This document shows positions 45,554-52,623 of a stretch of DNA of 52,623 nucleotides, piece after piece. Made by a program: the position numbers and the translations under genes. Source of the DNA: Thermaerobacter marianensis. Lineage in GTDB: Bacteria > Bacillota > Sulfobacillia > DVGY01. The stretch is taken from NCBI GenBank assembly GCA_020724425.1, contig DYGY01000015.1, positions 1-52,623 on the forward strand. The letters run 5' to 3'. Position 1 is the first letter of the stretch. Each line of letters starts with the position of its first letter. Under the pieces are notes generated by a model, which made no database searches, had not been told where the DNA came from, and saw only the letters and a list, made by a program, of their open reading frames with translations.

Positions 45554-46328
45554 CAGTCGATTCCTCCCCCAGGTCTCCTAAATAAGCCTCAATAACTCGC
45601 TTATTACCTTTTATTTCAGCAGGAGCTCCTTCGGCAATGGTCTGCCCGTAGTCTAGGACAAGAATTCGCTCACATACCCCCATGACAACATCCATATGAT
45701 GTTCAATTAGAAGAATGGTTAAAGAGAATTCTTTCTTAATCCAGCGAATTAACTCCATCAAATGCTTGCTTTCCTGCGGATTCATACCTGCTGCAGGTTC
45801 ATCCAGCAAGAGCAATTGGGGTTCAGTTGCCATAGCTCTGGCAATTTCTAGTCTGCGTTGTTCACCATAAGGGAGATTCTTAGCAAGCTCATTCTTTCTG
45901 TACTCTAAACCAAATATCTCTAGCATTTTTTCTGCCTTCTGTTGAATATCGGTTTCTTCAACATAATAAGCAGGGGTTTGGACAATAGAGCCCATGACAT
46001 TATATTTAACCTTAAGATGATGAGCTACCTTAATATTATCAATTACTGTAAGTTCATTGAAAAGGCGAAGGTTCTGGAATGTTCTTGCAATACCCATTTG
46101 AGTAACCTGAAAAGGTTTCTTGTTCTTTAAACTTTGTCCTCCAAAGAATATCTCACCTTCTGTAGGCTTATAAATCCCGGTAAGCATATTAAATATAGTA
46201 GTCTTACCAGCACCATTTGGACCGATTAAACCAACAAGATCACCTTGTTCCATATGCAGCGTGAAATCAGAAACTGCAGTGAGCCCACCAAATTTAATCG
46301 TGAGGTTTTGTGCATCAAGTATTGCCAT
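45546..46328 (-). CDS. livG: Branched-chain amino acid ABC transporter, ATPase LivG
   Basis: The second ATPase of the Liv system. From ATG 46328 (GGGGGGATAGGA upstream) it has 260 residues: MAILDAQNLTIKFGGLTAVSDF, Walker A GPNGAGKTT, the LivG-type insertion KVKYNVMGSIVQTPAYY, signature LPYGEQRRLEIARAM and Walker B LLLLDEPAAGMNP. The frame remains open to 46439, but that lies inside livM. It overlaps the livM end by 14 bases. Confidence 0.95.
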   Translation of the reverse strand: MAILDAQNLTIKFGGLTAVSDFTLHMEQGDLVGLIGPNGAGKTTIFNMLTGIYKPTEGEIFFGGQSLKNKKPFQVTQMGIARTFQNLRLFNELTVIDNIKVAHHLKVKYNVMGSIVQTPAYYVEETDIQQKAEKMLEIFGLEYRKNELAKNLPYGEQRRLEIARAMATEPQLLLLDEPAAGMNPQESKHLMELIRWIKKEFSLTILLIEHHMDVVMGVCERILVLDYGQTIAEGAPAEIKGNKRVIEAYLGDLGEESTDA

Positions 46329-47355
46329 TCCTATCCCCCCTCTTCGACCTAAGTTTTGACACCTGACGATTCTTGAAGTTTTCAAGATATCCCTTCCAAT
46401 TTCGCGGATCGAGATGTTCAAGTTGGAGCTCCATACCACCCATTAACCCCTGTGGTCTTAACAGCATAACTAAGACCAGAGCACCCGCATAAATAATCAT
46501 TCGTAGTTCGGTGAACTTTCTTAAGGCTTCTGACAAGAAAGTTAAGAATATAGCGGCCATAACAGAACCTGTAATACTGCCAAGACCACCCACAACTGCT
46601 ATAACCAAATACTCTATAGATTTTAGAAATGTAAAGCTACTTGGGTGCACAATTGTTAATAAGTGACCGAATAAACCACCGGCTAGTCCCGCAAAGAAAG
46701 CACCCATACTGAACACCAATACTTTGTAGTATGTGGTATTGACACCCATGGCTTCTGCAGCAATTTCATCTTCACGTATAGCCTTACAGGCTCTACCATG
46801 ACTAGAATTAATGAAATTAACTATAATCCACACTGTTATTGCTGCTAGGAAAAAAGCCCAGGTAAAGTTAGTCAGATATGGTACACCACGAATACCAAGA
46901 GCACCACCTGTAATATTAAGATTTAATGCCGTTACCCTGATAATCTCAGCAAAACCTAGGGTAGCAATAGCTAGGTAGTCACCTCTAAGCCTCAGTGTTG
47001 GTAGGCCTACAAGTAAGCCAATGAACCCAGCTAAAAGGGCACCCAAAAACAAGTTGACAAAGAACGGTGTAGAATAACTCGTTGTTAAAATAGCTGCAGT
47101 ATATGCTCCAACAGCCATAAACCCTGCGTGACCGAGGTTTAACTGACCCGTATACCCCAAAATTAAGTTTAGACTTGTTCCTAACATGACGTTGATGGAG
47201 GCTAAAGTTAGAATTCGCATGTAATAGGCATTTCCACCAAAAGAAAACGATAGCAGAGCATAGAGCCCCAGAATCAAACCTATCAGGATAAGATTCCTAC
47301 TCATCTTCTTGGTTATTATTGTCTTACGATCTAATTTTTCTGTCATATTGTTCAC
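46315..47355 (-). CDS. livM: Branched-chain amino acid ABC transporter, permease LivM
   Basis: A 346-residue permease with about nine or ten transmembrane helices. It shows the family features LNLILGYTGQLNLGHAGFMAVGAY and the ATPase-coupling loop SSHGRACKAIREDEIAAEAMGVN. It starts directly after livH (adjacent bases), so the two permeases should be made in equal amounts. The C-terminal PQGLMGGMELQ is typical. Confidence 0.95.
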   Translation of the reverse strand: MNNMTEKLDRKTIITKKMSRNLILIGLILGLYALLSFSFGGNAYYMRILTLASINVMLGTSLNLILGYTGQLNLGHAGFMAVGAYTAAILTTSYSTPFFVNLFLGALLAGFIGLLVGLPTLRLRGDYLAIATLGFAEIIRVTALNLNITGGALGIRGVPYLTNFTWAFFLAAITVWIIVNFINSSHGRACKAIREDEIAAEAMGVNTTYYKVLVFSMGAFFAGLAGGLFGHLLTIVHPSSFTFLKSIEYLVIAVVGGLGSITGSVMAAIFLTFLSEALRKFTELRMIIYAGALVLVMLLRPQGLMGGMELQLEHLDPRNWKGYLENFKNRQVSKLRSKRGDRNGNT

Positions 47356-48249
47356 CTACACCTTTTCCTGAGTAAATTCAGCGAATAAGCCAGTAGGCTT
47401 TATCAAAAGAATGATAATTAACAAGAAGAACGCTACTGCATCTCGGAGACTTGAAGAGATATAGCCAACTACCATTTGCTCAGCTATTCCCATAACCAAA
47501 CCACCGACCATGGCCCCAGGGATACTGCCGATTCCACCAATAACCGCAGCGACAAAGGCCTTTAGCCCCGGAATGATACCCATGTAGGGATCGATTCTAC
47601 CATAGGTGATTCCAACTAGAATACCTGCGGCTGCCGCTAAAGCAGAACCTAATGCGAATGTCAAACTAATAATTCCATCAACATTAATACCCATTAATCG
47701 GGCCGCATCCTTATCAAAGGCTACAGCTCTCATGGCCTTACCGGCCTTAGTTTTAACGACGATATATTGCAGACCTGCCATCAACACTATAGCGGTACCA
47801 AACACAATCATATAGACATTTGAAATTAGAACCCCACCGAAATAATGGTTGACTCGTTTGATCATTTCGGGATAAGCCAAAAAGTTTGGTCCAACGTATA
47901 AACGAACTAGATTCTCTAAGAGCAAAGAAATACCAATGGCTGTTGTTAAAGCTGCTAAGCGTGGTGCACTGCGCAAAGGTCTATAGGCTAAACGCTCGAT
48001 AGTTACACCTAATAGCGCCGCACCTATCATAGCAAGCAATAAAGCAGGTATTATTGCAGCCTCACCTAACCAACCAGCGACAAAGAACCCAATAAAGGCT
48101 CCTACCATATAGACATCGCCGTGGGCAAAGTTAATTAAGCGAATAATACCGTATACCATGGTGTACCCTAAAGCAATCAATGCATAGATACTACCTAATT
48201 GTAATCCATTAACTAACTGTTGTAGGAAGTTAACAAGTGCCTCTGACAA
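47356..48249 (-). CDS. livH: Branched-chain amino acid ABC transporter, permease LivH
   Basis: A 297-residue permease. The N-terminal QQLVNGLQLGSIYALIALGYTMVYGIIRLINFAHGD is the LivH signature, followed by the EAA-like loop TKAGKAMRAVAFDKDAARLMGINVD and C-terminal IKPTGLFAEFTQEKV. It lies 202 bases after livJ, beyond a hairpin that may reduce its level relative to the binding protein. Confidence 0.95.
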   Translation of the reverse strand: MSEALVNFLQQLVNGLQLGSIYALIALGYTMVYGIIRLINFAHGDVYMVGAFIGFFVAGWLGEAAIIPALLLAMIGAALLGVTIERLAYRPLRSAPRLAALTTAIGISLLLENLVRLYVGPNFLAYPEMIKRVNHYFGGVLISNVYMIVFGTAIVLMAGLQYIVVKTKAGKAMRAVAFDKDAARLMGINVDGIISLTFALGSALAAAAGILVGITYGRIDPYMGIIPGLKAFVAAVIGGIGSIPGAMVGGLVMGIAEQMVVGYISSSLRDAVAFFLLIIILLIKPTGLFAEFTQEKV

Positions 48250-48391
48250 AGGACCACCTCCTTATAAACGTCAACCTGACAAACAAAACTACTTCTTCTT
48301 AAGTCTAATAACATGCATTCAATTATTCTAACTCCCCTAGATTGTGCAATGGGCAACTTTCTTGGTTGGTAGATGCCCTTTGTAATAAGTA

Positions 48392-48421
48392 GACAGCGGG
48401 AGCAGAGGTGCTCCCACTGTC
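48392..48421 (-). terminator. Hairpin between livJ and livH
   Basis: GACAGCGGGAGCA (48392-48404) pairs with TGCTCCCACTGTC (48409-48421) with one mismatch around a 4-base loop, 30 bases after the livJ stop. There is no U-tract, so it probably stabilises livJ mRNA or causes partial termination. Confidence 0.6.
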
Positions 48422-48451
48422 CTTCTAATTGGTTATCCTTTTTTCAAAGAA

Positions 48452-49630
48452 TTATGGGTTAACCATCTTGATGAACTTCTGTTCAGCTTCCCATTCATCA
48501 TTACTGTTCTTGTGAACATTGTCCACTTGGAGAACAACAGCAGACTTAACAGGATTACGGTTTTCATCAAAGGTTATTGATCCAGAGACAACCTCAAAGT
48601 TTGAAATGGAAGCCATTGCATCTCTAATAGCTTTACCATCGGTTGAGTCTGCTCTCTCAATTGCTTCAAATAGCACTAAAGCGGCATCATATGCCAATGC
48701 GGCTAGAGCATCAGGAGTACTACCATGTTTTGCCCGATAGGCGTCGATGAAATGCTCGGCAATTGGGCTCTTGTTGTCAGGTGAGTAATGGTTAGAGAAG
48801 TATCCACCTTCAATAGAAGGACCTGCAATCTTTGCTAGGTCAGGAGAATCCCAACCGTCACCACCAAGGAAGGTTGATTGAATACCCATATCTCTAGCTT
48901 GTCTAGCAATTAGTCCAACAACGTTGTAATAGTCTGGTAAGAATAGAACATCTGGCTCATCTCTACGAATCTTTGTCAGCTGAGCACTGAAGTTCTGATC
49001 ATTAGCTGCATATGTCTCTTTAGCTGTTACAGTACCTCCCATTTCCTCAAAAGCCTTAACAAAGTTCTCTGTTAACCCCACAGTATAGTCATTACCATTG
49101 TCATAAATAACTGCAGCTGTTTTGGCTCCCAGTTCCTCAATTGCGAACTTGGCCATAACATACCCCTGGAAAGGATCAATGAAACATGCTCTAAAAATGA
49201 AATCACCTTGCTTAGTTACTGCCTCATTAGTAGATGTAGGCGAAATCATAGGTACCTCATTCCTCTGAGCGACAGATGAGGCAGCCATAGATACACTACT
49301 AGCGACAGCGCCAATAATTCCATGAACCTTATCCTGTTCAATTAACTTGGTTGCACCGTTAGCACCCTCGTTTGCATCTAATCTAGTATCCTCAAGGAAT
49401 AGCTTGATCTCCTTGCCATTGATGCCCCCTTTACTATTACGTTCTTCAGCAGCAAGGACAACAGCATTCCAAGTGGATTCACCATAAGTTGCAGCAGCAC
49501 CGGTCATTGGCGCAAGAACACCAATTCTAATCTCATCATCAGCCTTATCATTTTTACCACAGGCAGATAAGGTAACCACCATGGACAGAATTAATACCAG
49601 CAGAAGTAGTGCCTTTCTGTTTCTTAACAA
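48452..49630 (-). CDS. livJ: Branched-chain amino acid ABC transporter, substrate-binding lipoprotein
   Basis: A 392-residue type I periplasmic-binding-fold protein anchored by lipidation at Cys24 (VVTLSACGKN). The mature part starts IRIGVLAPMTGAAATYGES and contains KLFLEDTRLDANEGANGATKLIEQDKVHGIIGAVASSVSMA, consistent with Leu/Ile/Val or related amide binding. The start is TTG 49630 with GGAGGAGAAAGG before it. Its first bases overlap the stop of the 34-codon leader ORF, so expression may depend on translation of that leader. Confidence 0.94.
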   Translation of the reverse strand: MLRNRKALLLLVLILSMVVTLSACGKNDKADDEIRIGVLAPMTGAAATYGESTWNAVVLAAEERNSKGGINGKEIKLFLEDTRLDANEGANGATKLIEQDKVHGIIGAVASSVSMAASSVAQRNEVPMISPTSTNEAVTKQGDFIFRACFIDPFQGYVMAKFAIEELGAKTAAVIYDNGNDYTVGLTENFVKAFEEMGGTVTAKETYAANDQNFSAQLTKIRRDEPDVLFLPDYYNVVGLIARQARDMGIQSTFLGGDGWDSPDLAKIAGPSIEGGYFSNHYSPDNKSPIAEHFIDAYRAKHGSTPDALAALAYDAALVLFEAIERADSTDGKAIRDAMASISNFEVVSGSITFDENRNPVKSAVVLQVDNVHKNSNDEWEAEQKFIKMVNP

Positions 49631-49728
49631 TTCCTTTCTCCTCCTCGCTTAAGTTTTTTGACCGAGAGTCTTCCCCTGCTCACTTCGACCTGAGCCGAAA
49701 TGATTATGAGCACTATTCGCTCCTGCAT
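49624..49728 (-). CDS. Possible liv leader peptide with an Ile/Val/Leu codon run
   Basis: A 34-residue ORF starting ATG 49728 behind AAGGAGAACGCC, a strong ribosome site. The peptide begins MQERIVLIIISAQVEVSRGR, with six consecutive branched-chain codons at residues 5-10 (ATA GTG CTC ATA ATC ATT, 49699-49716), including rare ATA and CTC. The stop TAA overlaps the TTG start of livJ, and the livJ Shine-Dalgarno lies within its last codons. This is the layout expected of a leader that senses charged Leu/Ile/Val tRNA. The regulatory role is inference. Confidence 0.65.
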   Translation of the reverse strand: MQERIVLIIISAQVEVSRGRLSVKKLKRGGERNC

Positions 49729-49740
49729 GGCGTTCTCCTT

Positions 49741-49830
49741 CTTTTTTCCGTACTTTTTTTGTGGTTTTATGTTGTTATTTAATGGATTTATATTGTTTTT
49801 CGCCTGAAAAATAGGTTATCGTATCGTATA
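49741..49830. other. AT-rich spacer upstream of the liv leader
   Basis: A 90-base, strongly AT-rich stretch that must hold the liv promoter. Candidate -10 hexamers occur (TATAAA near 49789), but I could not find a convincing -35 box at correct spacing. A TTTTTC-aggc-GAAAAA inverted repeat lies near 49797-49812. Confidence 0.35.
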
Positions 49831-49834
49831 TGCA

Positions 49835-49867
49835 GAAAAAAACAGGTCCTAGAGGCTAGAACCTGTT
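49835..49867 (-). terminator. Rho-independent terminator of the gene at 49906-51078
   Basis: A 12-bp stem with one mismatch pairs 49841-49852 with 49856-49867 around a 3-base loop. On the minus strand it is followed by TTTTTCTG. It insulates the liv operon from the gene upstream. Confidence 0.85.
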
Positions 49868-49905
49868 ACTGTTTTCGGAATCTAATATTATGGTTTTCGA
49901 ACAGT

Positions 49906-51078
49906 TTATTCGGAGCTAATACTCTTGACATAGCGATCACTTGTTACAAACACCAGCCCATCATCATATGTCTGGGTCCAGATGATTGGATTATCTACCT
50001 TGAAATCATCTACGAGGCGACCCCCACTACTATAGATCTGAATGCGATCCTCAAAGACTATAAATAGACTATTCCCTGCTGTAGCTATACTTAAGGGCGT
50101 AGTATCCATTAAATAAGAGTATAGAAGATTGCCGCTATGTGAATAGAATATTAACCCAAGACCCCGTTTCCCTGCAATATTATCAGTGTAGGAGGCTATA
50201 GCCACACTATCCTTAGTTAAATATACACCGTAGAAGTCTGCAGATCTAGTTGCTGTATTAAACGAAGATATGTTCATATCAGCATCACCAACATGAAGAT
50301 TGCGTTCAGAGAAGAAAGCCCATAAATGAGATTCAGAGCTTAACCACAAATTGGTAGGAATTCTTTCCAGAGAAGTGCTTCCTACTAACCCTTCATCTAC
50401 ATAGACATCGATTATAAATTGCGCTTGCTTCCTATCCCAACAAATTGTTGCCCAGCCCCCAGCATCTCCATATAAGGCCAGTATGGTGGTGTTAAAATGC
50501 TCTTCTTCCCAAACAATTTCGCCATAATGATTAATGAAGTATGTTTGCTCTAACAAGCCACCATGTTTGTCTAAGCCAAGGACATTTACATAAGTACCAG
50601 ACTCTGCAAGATGAGCTAATGCTATCTGTTGATTAAAGGTAAACTCCTTCCGTCCATGCTGATTTAACATGATAAGACTCTCATTTTGGGATTTTGTCTT
50701 ATCGGTTAAATACAGTAAAGTATCCCCCCGAAATGTCCACTCTCCAGGTAGGATATAGGAACGTTGTGCCTCTTTGGCATAACTAAGCAATTCCCTGTCA
50801 GCTAGAGAAATAGTGAATTCACTAATTAGGTTACCATTAATATCGTAAGTAACTATGCCACTTTTGTTATAGATTGATACCTGACCGGAATTAGAAAGAC
50901 TCATTAGGCCGGCATTATCAACTTGCCAACCATCGTTTAAGTGCCAGATTGAATTGCTGTTGCTAAAAATCTTCTGGCCCCCTTGCTGAATGAATAACAA
51001 GAATGATAACAAGATCAGTGTTAAAGCTAGATTTACAGTAAAATTGTACCGTAGCATTAAGAAAGCTCCGCGCTTCAC
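49906..51078 (-). CDS. Membrane-anchored protein with predicted beta-propeller
   Basis: A 390-residue protein of unknown function. One N-terminal transmembrane helix (about 14-32) is followed by about eight repeats of short beta strands with Gly/Asp turns (LSNSGQVSIYNKSGIVTYDINGN, WTFRGDTLLYLTDKT, MLNQHGRKEFTFNQQ), suggesting an extracytoplasmic beta-propeller like DUF5711 proteins. No catalytic motif. The start may be GTG 51078 (AGGAG upstream) or ATG 51057 (GCGGAG upstream); both are plausible. Monocistronic, divergent from yyaC. Confidence 0.7.
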   Translation of the reverse strand: MKRGAFLMLRYNFTVNLALTLILLSFLLFIQQGGQKIFSNSNSIWHLNDGWQVDNAGLMSLSNSGQVSIYNKSGIVTYDINGNLISEFTISLADRELLSYAKEAQRSYILPGEWTFRGDTLLYLTDKTKSQNESLIMLNQHGRKEFTFNQQIALAHLAESGTYVNVLGLDKHGGLLEQTYFINHYGEIVWEEEHFNTTILALYGDAGGWATICWDRKQAQFIIDVYVDEGLVGSTSLERIPTNLWLSSESHLWAFFSERNLHVGDADMNISSFNTATRSADFYGVYLTKDSVAIASYTDNIAGKRGLGLIFYSHSGNLLYSYLMDTTPLSIATAGNSLFIVFEDRIQIYSSGGRLVDDFKVDNPIIWTQTYDDGLVFVTSDRYVKSISSE

Positions 51079-51225
51079 ACTAACTCACTCCTAACATGGA
51101 TTAGGCTATTTATTCTTCTCTTTCATATAATTTCCTTCAAGTTCATTGCCCATTTTGTGCTTGGATGCATATGTTATGATAAAAAGCCATATACTTCTAT
51201 CACAGAATAGATGGGAGTTGTGGCC

Positions 51226-51870
51226 ATGGATCTCTTTGGAAAGAATCAGCAAATGGGACTGAAGGAAGAATCTATGTGGGAAAACTCGCTAACCGAGCAG
51301 AGGTTTTCCTGGGATAGTCCTGCCGCAGCATATCGATTGGCCCATGCATTGAAAGCACATTTGCTAAGCATGAGTAAGAATCGTTCCTTTCCAGAAGTGG
51401 TCTTGCTGTTCATTGGCACAGATCGCTCTACTGGCGACTCTCTGGGGCCATTGACAGGAACACTGGTTTCACAGCAAATACCAAAAAATTTTCGTATTTT
51501 CGGAACATTGGACCAGCCAGTTCACGCTGCAAACCTAACTGAATATATTTCAAGGATCAGAACCGACTTCCCCAATCTTCCAGTTATTGCGATTGATGCC
51601 TGCCTTGGCAAGCTTGATAATGTTGGCTCAATATCGGTAGGTAAAGGATCACTAAGACCCGGTGCTGGAGTCAATAAAGATTTACCTCCTGTGGGAGACC
51701 TATATGTAACCGGTACTGTAAATGTGGGTGGTTTTATGGAATACTTTGTTTTGCAAAATACTAGATTGAGCCTTGTTATGCAAATGGCTGAAGTTATCGC
51801 CAGAGGAATAATCGCCTTGAGCCCACTTATCTTCCCAAAACAAAAAACTGGGCAATCGAGTAGGAGCTGA
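51226..51870 (+). CDS. yyaC: YyaC-type sporulation protein (DUF1256)
   Basis: A 214-residue protein of the YyaC family, distantly related to the germination protease GPR fold. Features are VVLLFIGTDRSTGDSLGPLTGTLVSQQ, GTLDQPVHAANL, VIAIDACLGKLDNVGSI, GSLRPGAGVNKDLPPVGD and TGTVNVGGFMEYFVLQNTRL. In Bacillus this family is sporulation-linked; substrate unknown. I prefer ATG 51226 (GGGAG 8 bases before) to ATG 51211. The last residues (about SSRS) and the stop at 51868-51870 lie in group II intron sequence, so the natural C-terminus may have been replaced. Confidence 0.87.
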   Translation: MDLFGKNQQMGLKEESMWENSLTEQRFSWDSPAAAYRLAHALKAHLLSMSKNRSFPEVVLLFIGTDRSTGDSLGPLTGTLVSQQIPKNFRIFGTLDQPVHAANLTEYISRIRTDFPNLPVIAIDACLGKLDNVGSISVGKGSLRPGAGVNKDLPPVGDLYVTGTVNVGGFMEYFVLQNTRLSLVMQMAEVIARGIIALSPLIFPKQKTGQSSRS

Positions 51871-51898
51871 ATGATTAATTCATTTAGCGTCCTCTCAC

Positions 51899-51931
51899 AC
51901 CACCGTACATACCGGCCCGGTATACGGCGGT
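51899..51931 (-). ncRNA. Group II intron domain V-like hairpin
   Basis: A 33-base hairpin with lower helix ACCGCCGTA/TACGGTGGT, an internal bulge and upper helix ACCGG/CCGGT. It precedes the domain VI helix and the intron 3' end, the expected order. Domain V holds the ribozyme catalytic site; whether all catalytic bases are intact needs structural alignment. Confidence 0.6.
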
Positions 51932-51934
51932 TCA

Positions 51935-52623
51935 ATAGGATTGAGAAACTAATAGCGACTGACTGGTAACCTAGTTTCTGCAGGTATTCATTGGTGATGG
52001 CTCGCGCAAGAGTTGGGCTGTTGGCTATACGCCAATAGCTCTTTCTTGTATTGGCATATTCCCAGGCTTTTTGTCTGGGTATGCCTAGCCGCATAAGGTT
52101 AGCATGCTTAGCGCTTATCTTCTTCCATTGTTTCCAATAGCACATGCGTATCCTACGTCGAACCCATCCATCCAATGTTCTAGCAAGACTGCCCATATCA
52201 GCAATGCCGAAGTAGTTCTGCTCCTGACATAGATATTGCAGTCATCCGCATAGCGACAGAACTTTAAGCCCCTTTTCATGAGTTCCTTGTCCAGCTCATT
52301 AAGCATGATGTTGCTCAAGAGTGGAGACAGGTTTCCACCCTGTGGTGCGCCCTCTTCCGTTTCCATAACAACTCCGTTTATCATTACCCCGGACTCCAGG
52401 TATTTCCTTATCAAGGATAGTACTCTTGGGTCCTTGATGGTTTCTGATAGCAGTCTCATGAGTTTATCATGGTTTATGGTGTCAAAGTACTTAGCAGGGT
52501 CGATGTCCACTACCCAGTCATAGCCAGCTTCAATGTACCTGGTCTACCACTGTAGGTATAGCAAGTATCCTCTTTCCCCCATCAGGTTTAGGTATCTCTA
52601 CCCGCCTAACAGGGCTGGGAGGA
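51935..52623 (-). pseudogene. ltrA: Group II intron reverse transcriptase/maturase, doubly deleted and partial
   Basis: Remnant of an LtrA-type protein. From the right edge one frame gives SPVRRVEIPKPDGGKRILAIPTVVDQ (RT0/1 region). It then jumps by deletion of about 45 residues to YIEAGYDWVVDIDPAKYFDTIN in another frame, with the EGAPQGGNLSPLLSN motif and the catalytic FCRYADDCNIYV (YADD intact). After YVRSR about 70 residues are missing, and the maturase end continues in a third frame (YFGIADMGSLARTLDGW, IRMCYWKQWKKI, KSYWRIANSP). Two deletions and frame changes make it non-functional. The 5' end is outside the window. Confidence 0.88.

Larger units (their letters stand above)
51855..52623 (-). 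mobile_element. 3' part of a decayed group II intron
   Basis: The intron lies antisense to yyaC. Its 3' end fits TCCTACTCGAT at 51855-51865. Domain VI can be drawn at 51866-51888 (GCTAAATGA.../TCATTCAGC) and a 33-base domain V-like hairpin at 51899-51931 (ACCGCCGTATACCGG...). Upstream are remnants of the intron-encoded protein. The 5' part lies beyond the window. It cannot encode an intact protein, so it could move only with help in trans. Confidence 0.8.

Noticed and set aside
49797-49812. CodY box upstream of liv
   Set aside because: TTTTTC and GAAAAA are 4 bases apart, while the CodY consensus has a single base between its arms.
51167-51193. Sporulation sigma F/G promoter upstream of yyaC (GCATA and CATATA)
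   Set aside because: The -10 match is poor and the spacing is off, so the match is too weak to report as a feature.

Overview
The window reads as chromosome of a low-to-mid GC, Gram-positive, spore-forming anaerobe of the Bacillota (Clostridia-like). The evidence is the WalRK-YycH-YycI block, the rpsF-ssb-rpsR / rplI / lonC / dnaB / purA block, a YyaC-type sporulation protein, GerMN domains, strong AGGAGG ribosome binding sites, and anaerobe enzymes (tungsten-type aldehyde:ferredoxin oxidoreductase, iron-type alcohol dehydrogenase, FeoAB, an acyl-CoA dehydrogenase remnant). I cannot name the genus.

Layout. 1-2.2 kb: a structured element that may be the end of an IS200/IS605-like element, abutting a broken acyl-CoA dehydrogenase gene, then an unknown multi-pass membrane protein. 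2.3-8.2 kb (minus): speE-speB-argS-lipoprotein-pyrG, with a promoter in front of speE and a second, apparently CTP-sensing promoter/attenuator in front of pyrG. 8.2-10.7 kb (plus): feoB, a 57-residue cysteine-rich gene and feoA behind a Fur-like box. 10.7-13.4 kb (minus): a NarL-type two-component pair and a pyruvoyl-dependent arginine decarboxylase. The decarboxylase with SpeB and SpeE gives arginine -> agmatine -> putrescine -> spermidine. 13.5-16.5 kb: a class A penicillin-binding protein, a small unknown gene and a flavin reductase. 16.6-28.8 kb (minus): envelope cluster M23/LysM/G5 hydrolase, GerMN-CapA protein, peptidase-MA-like protein, walR-walK-yycH-yycI, murA, htrA, rlmH. 28.9-29.2 kb: tRNA-Gly and tRNA-Thr. 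29.3-34 kb: iron alcohol dehydrogenase, a membrane M28 peptidase, and an SCP2-domain gene coupled to an aldehyde:ferredoxin oxidoreductase. 34.4-44.7 kb (minus): cvpA, mscS, DUF951, rpsF-ssb-rpsR, MazG-like, yybS, rplI, lonC, dnaB, purA, a lipoprotein and tRNA-Asp. 44.8-49.7 kb (minus): livJHMGF branched-chain amino acid ABC transporter, preceded by a possible regulatory leader peptide. 49.9-52.6 kb: an unknown membrane-anchored protein, yyaC, and a decayed group II intron whose 3' end has landed in the end of yyaC.

The most interesting signals are regulatory: (i) a 34-codon ORF directly in front of livJ with six consecutive Ile/Val/Leu codons, whose stop overlaps the TTG start of livJ; (ii) a pyrG promoter with a GGGC start followed by a terminator, the arrangement known for CTP-dependent reiterative transcription; (iii) a Fur-like box over the feoB start site; (iv) convergent feoA and response-regulator genes that end inside one shared palindrome. 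Both window edges carry genes decaying by short internal deletions. I saw no CRISPR array, prophage or obvious defence locus.
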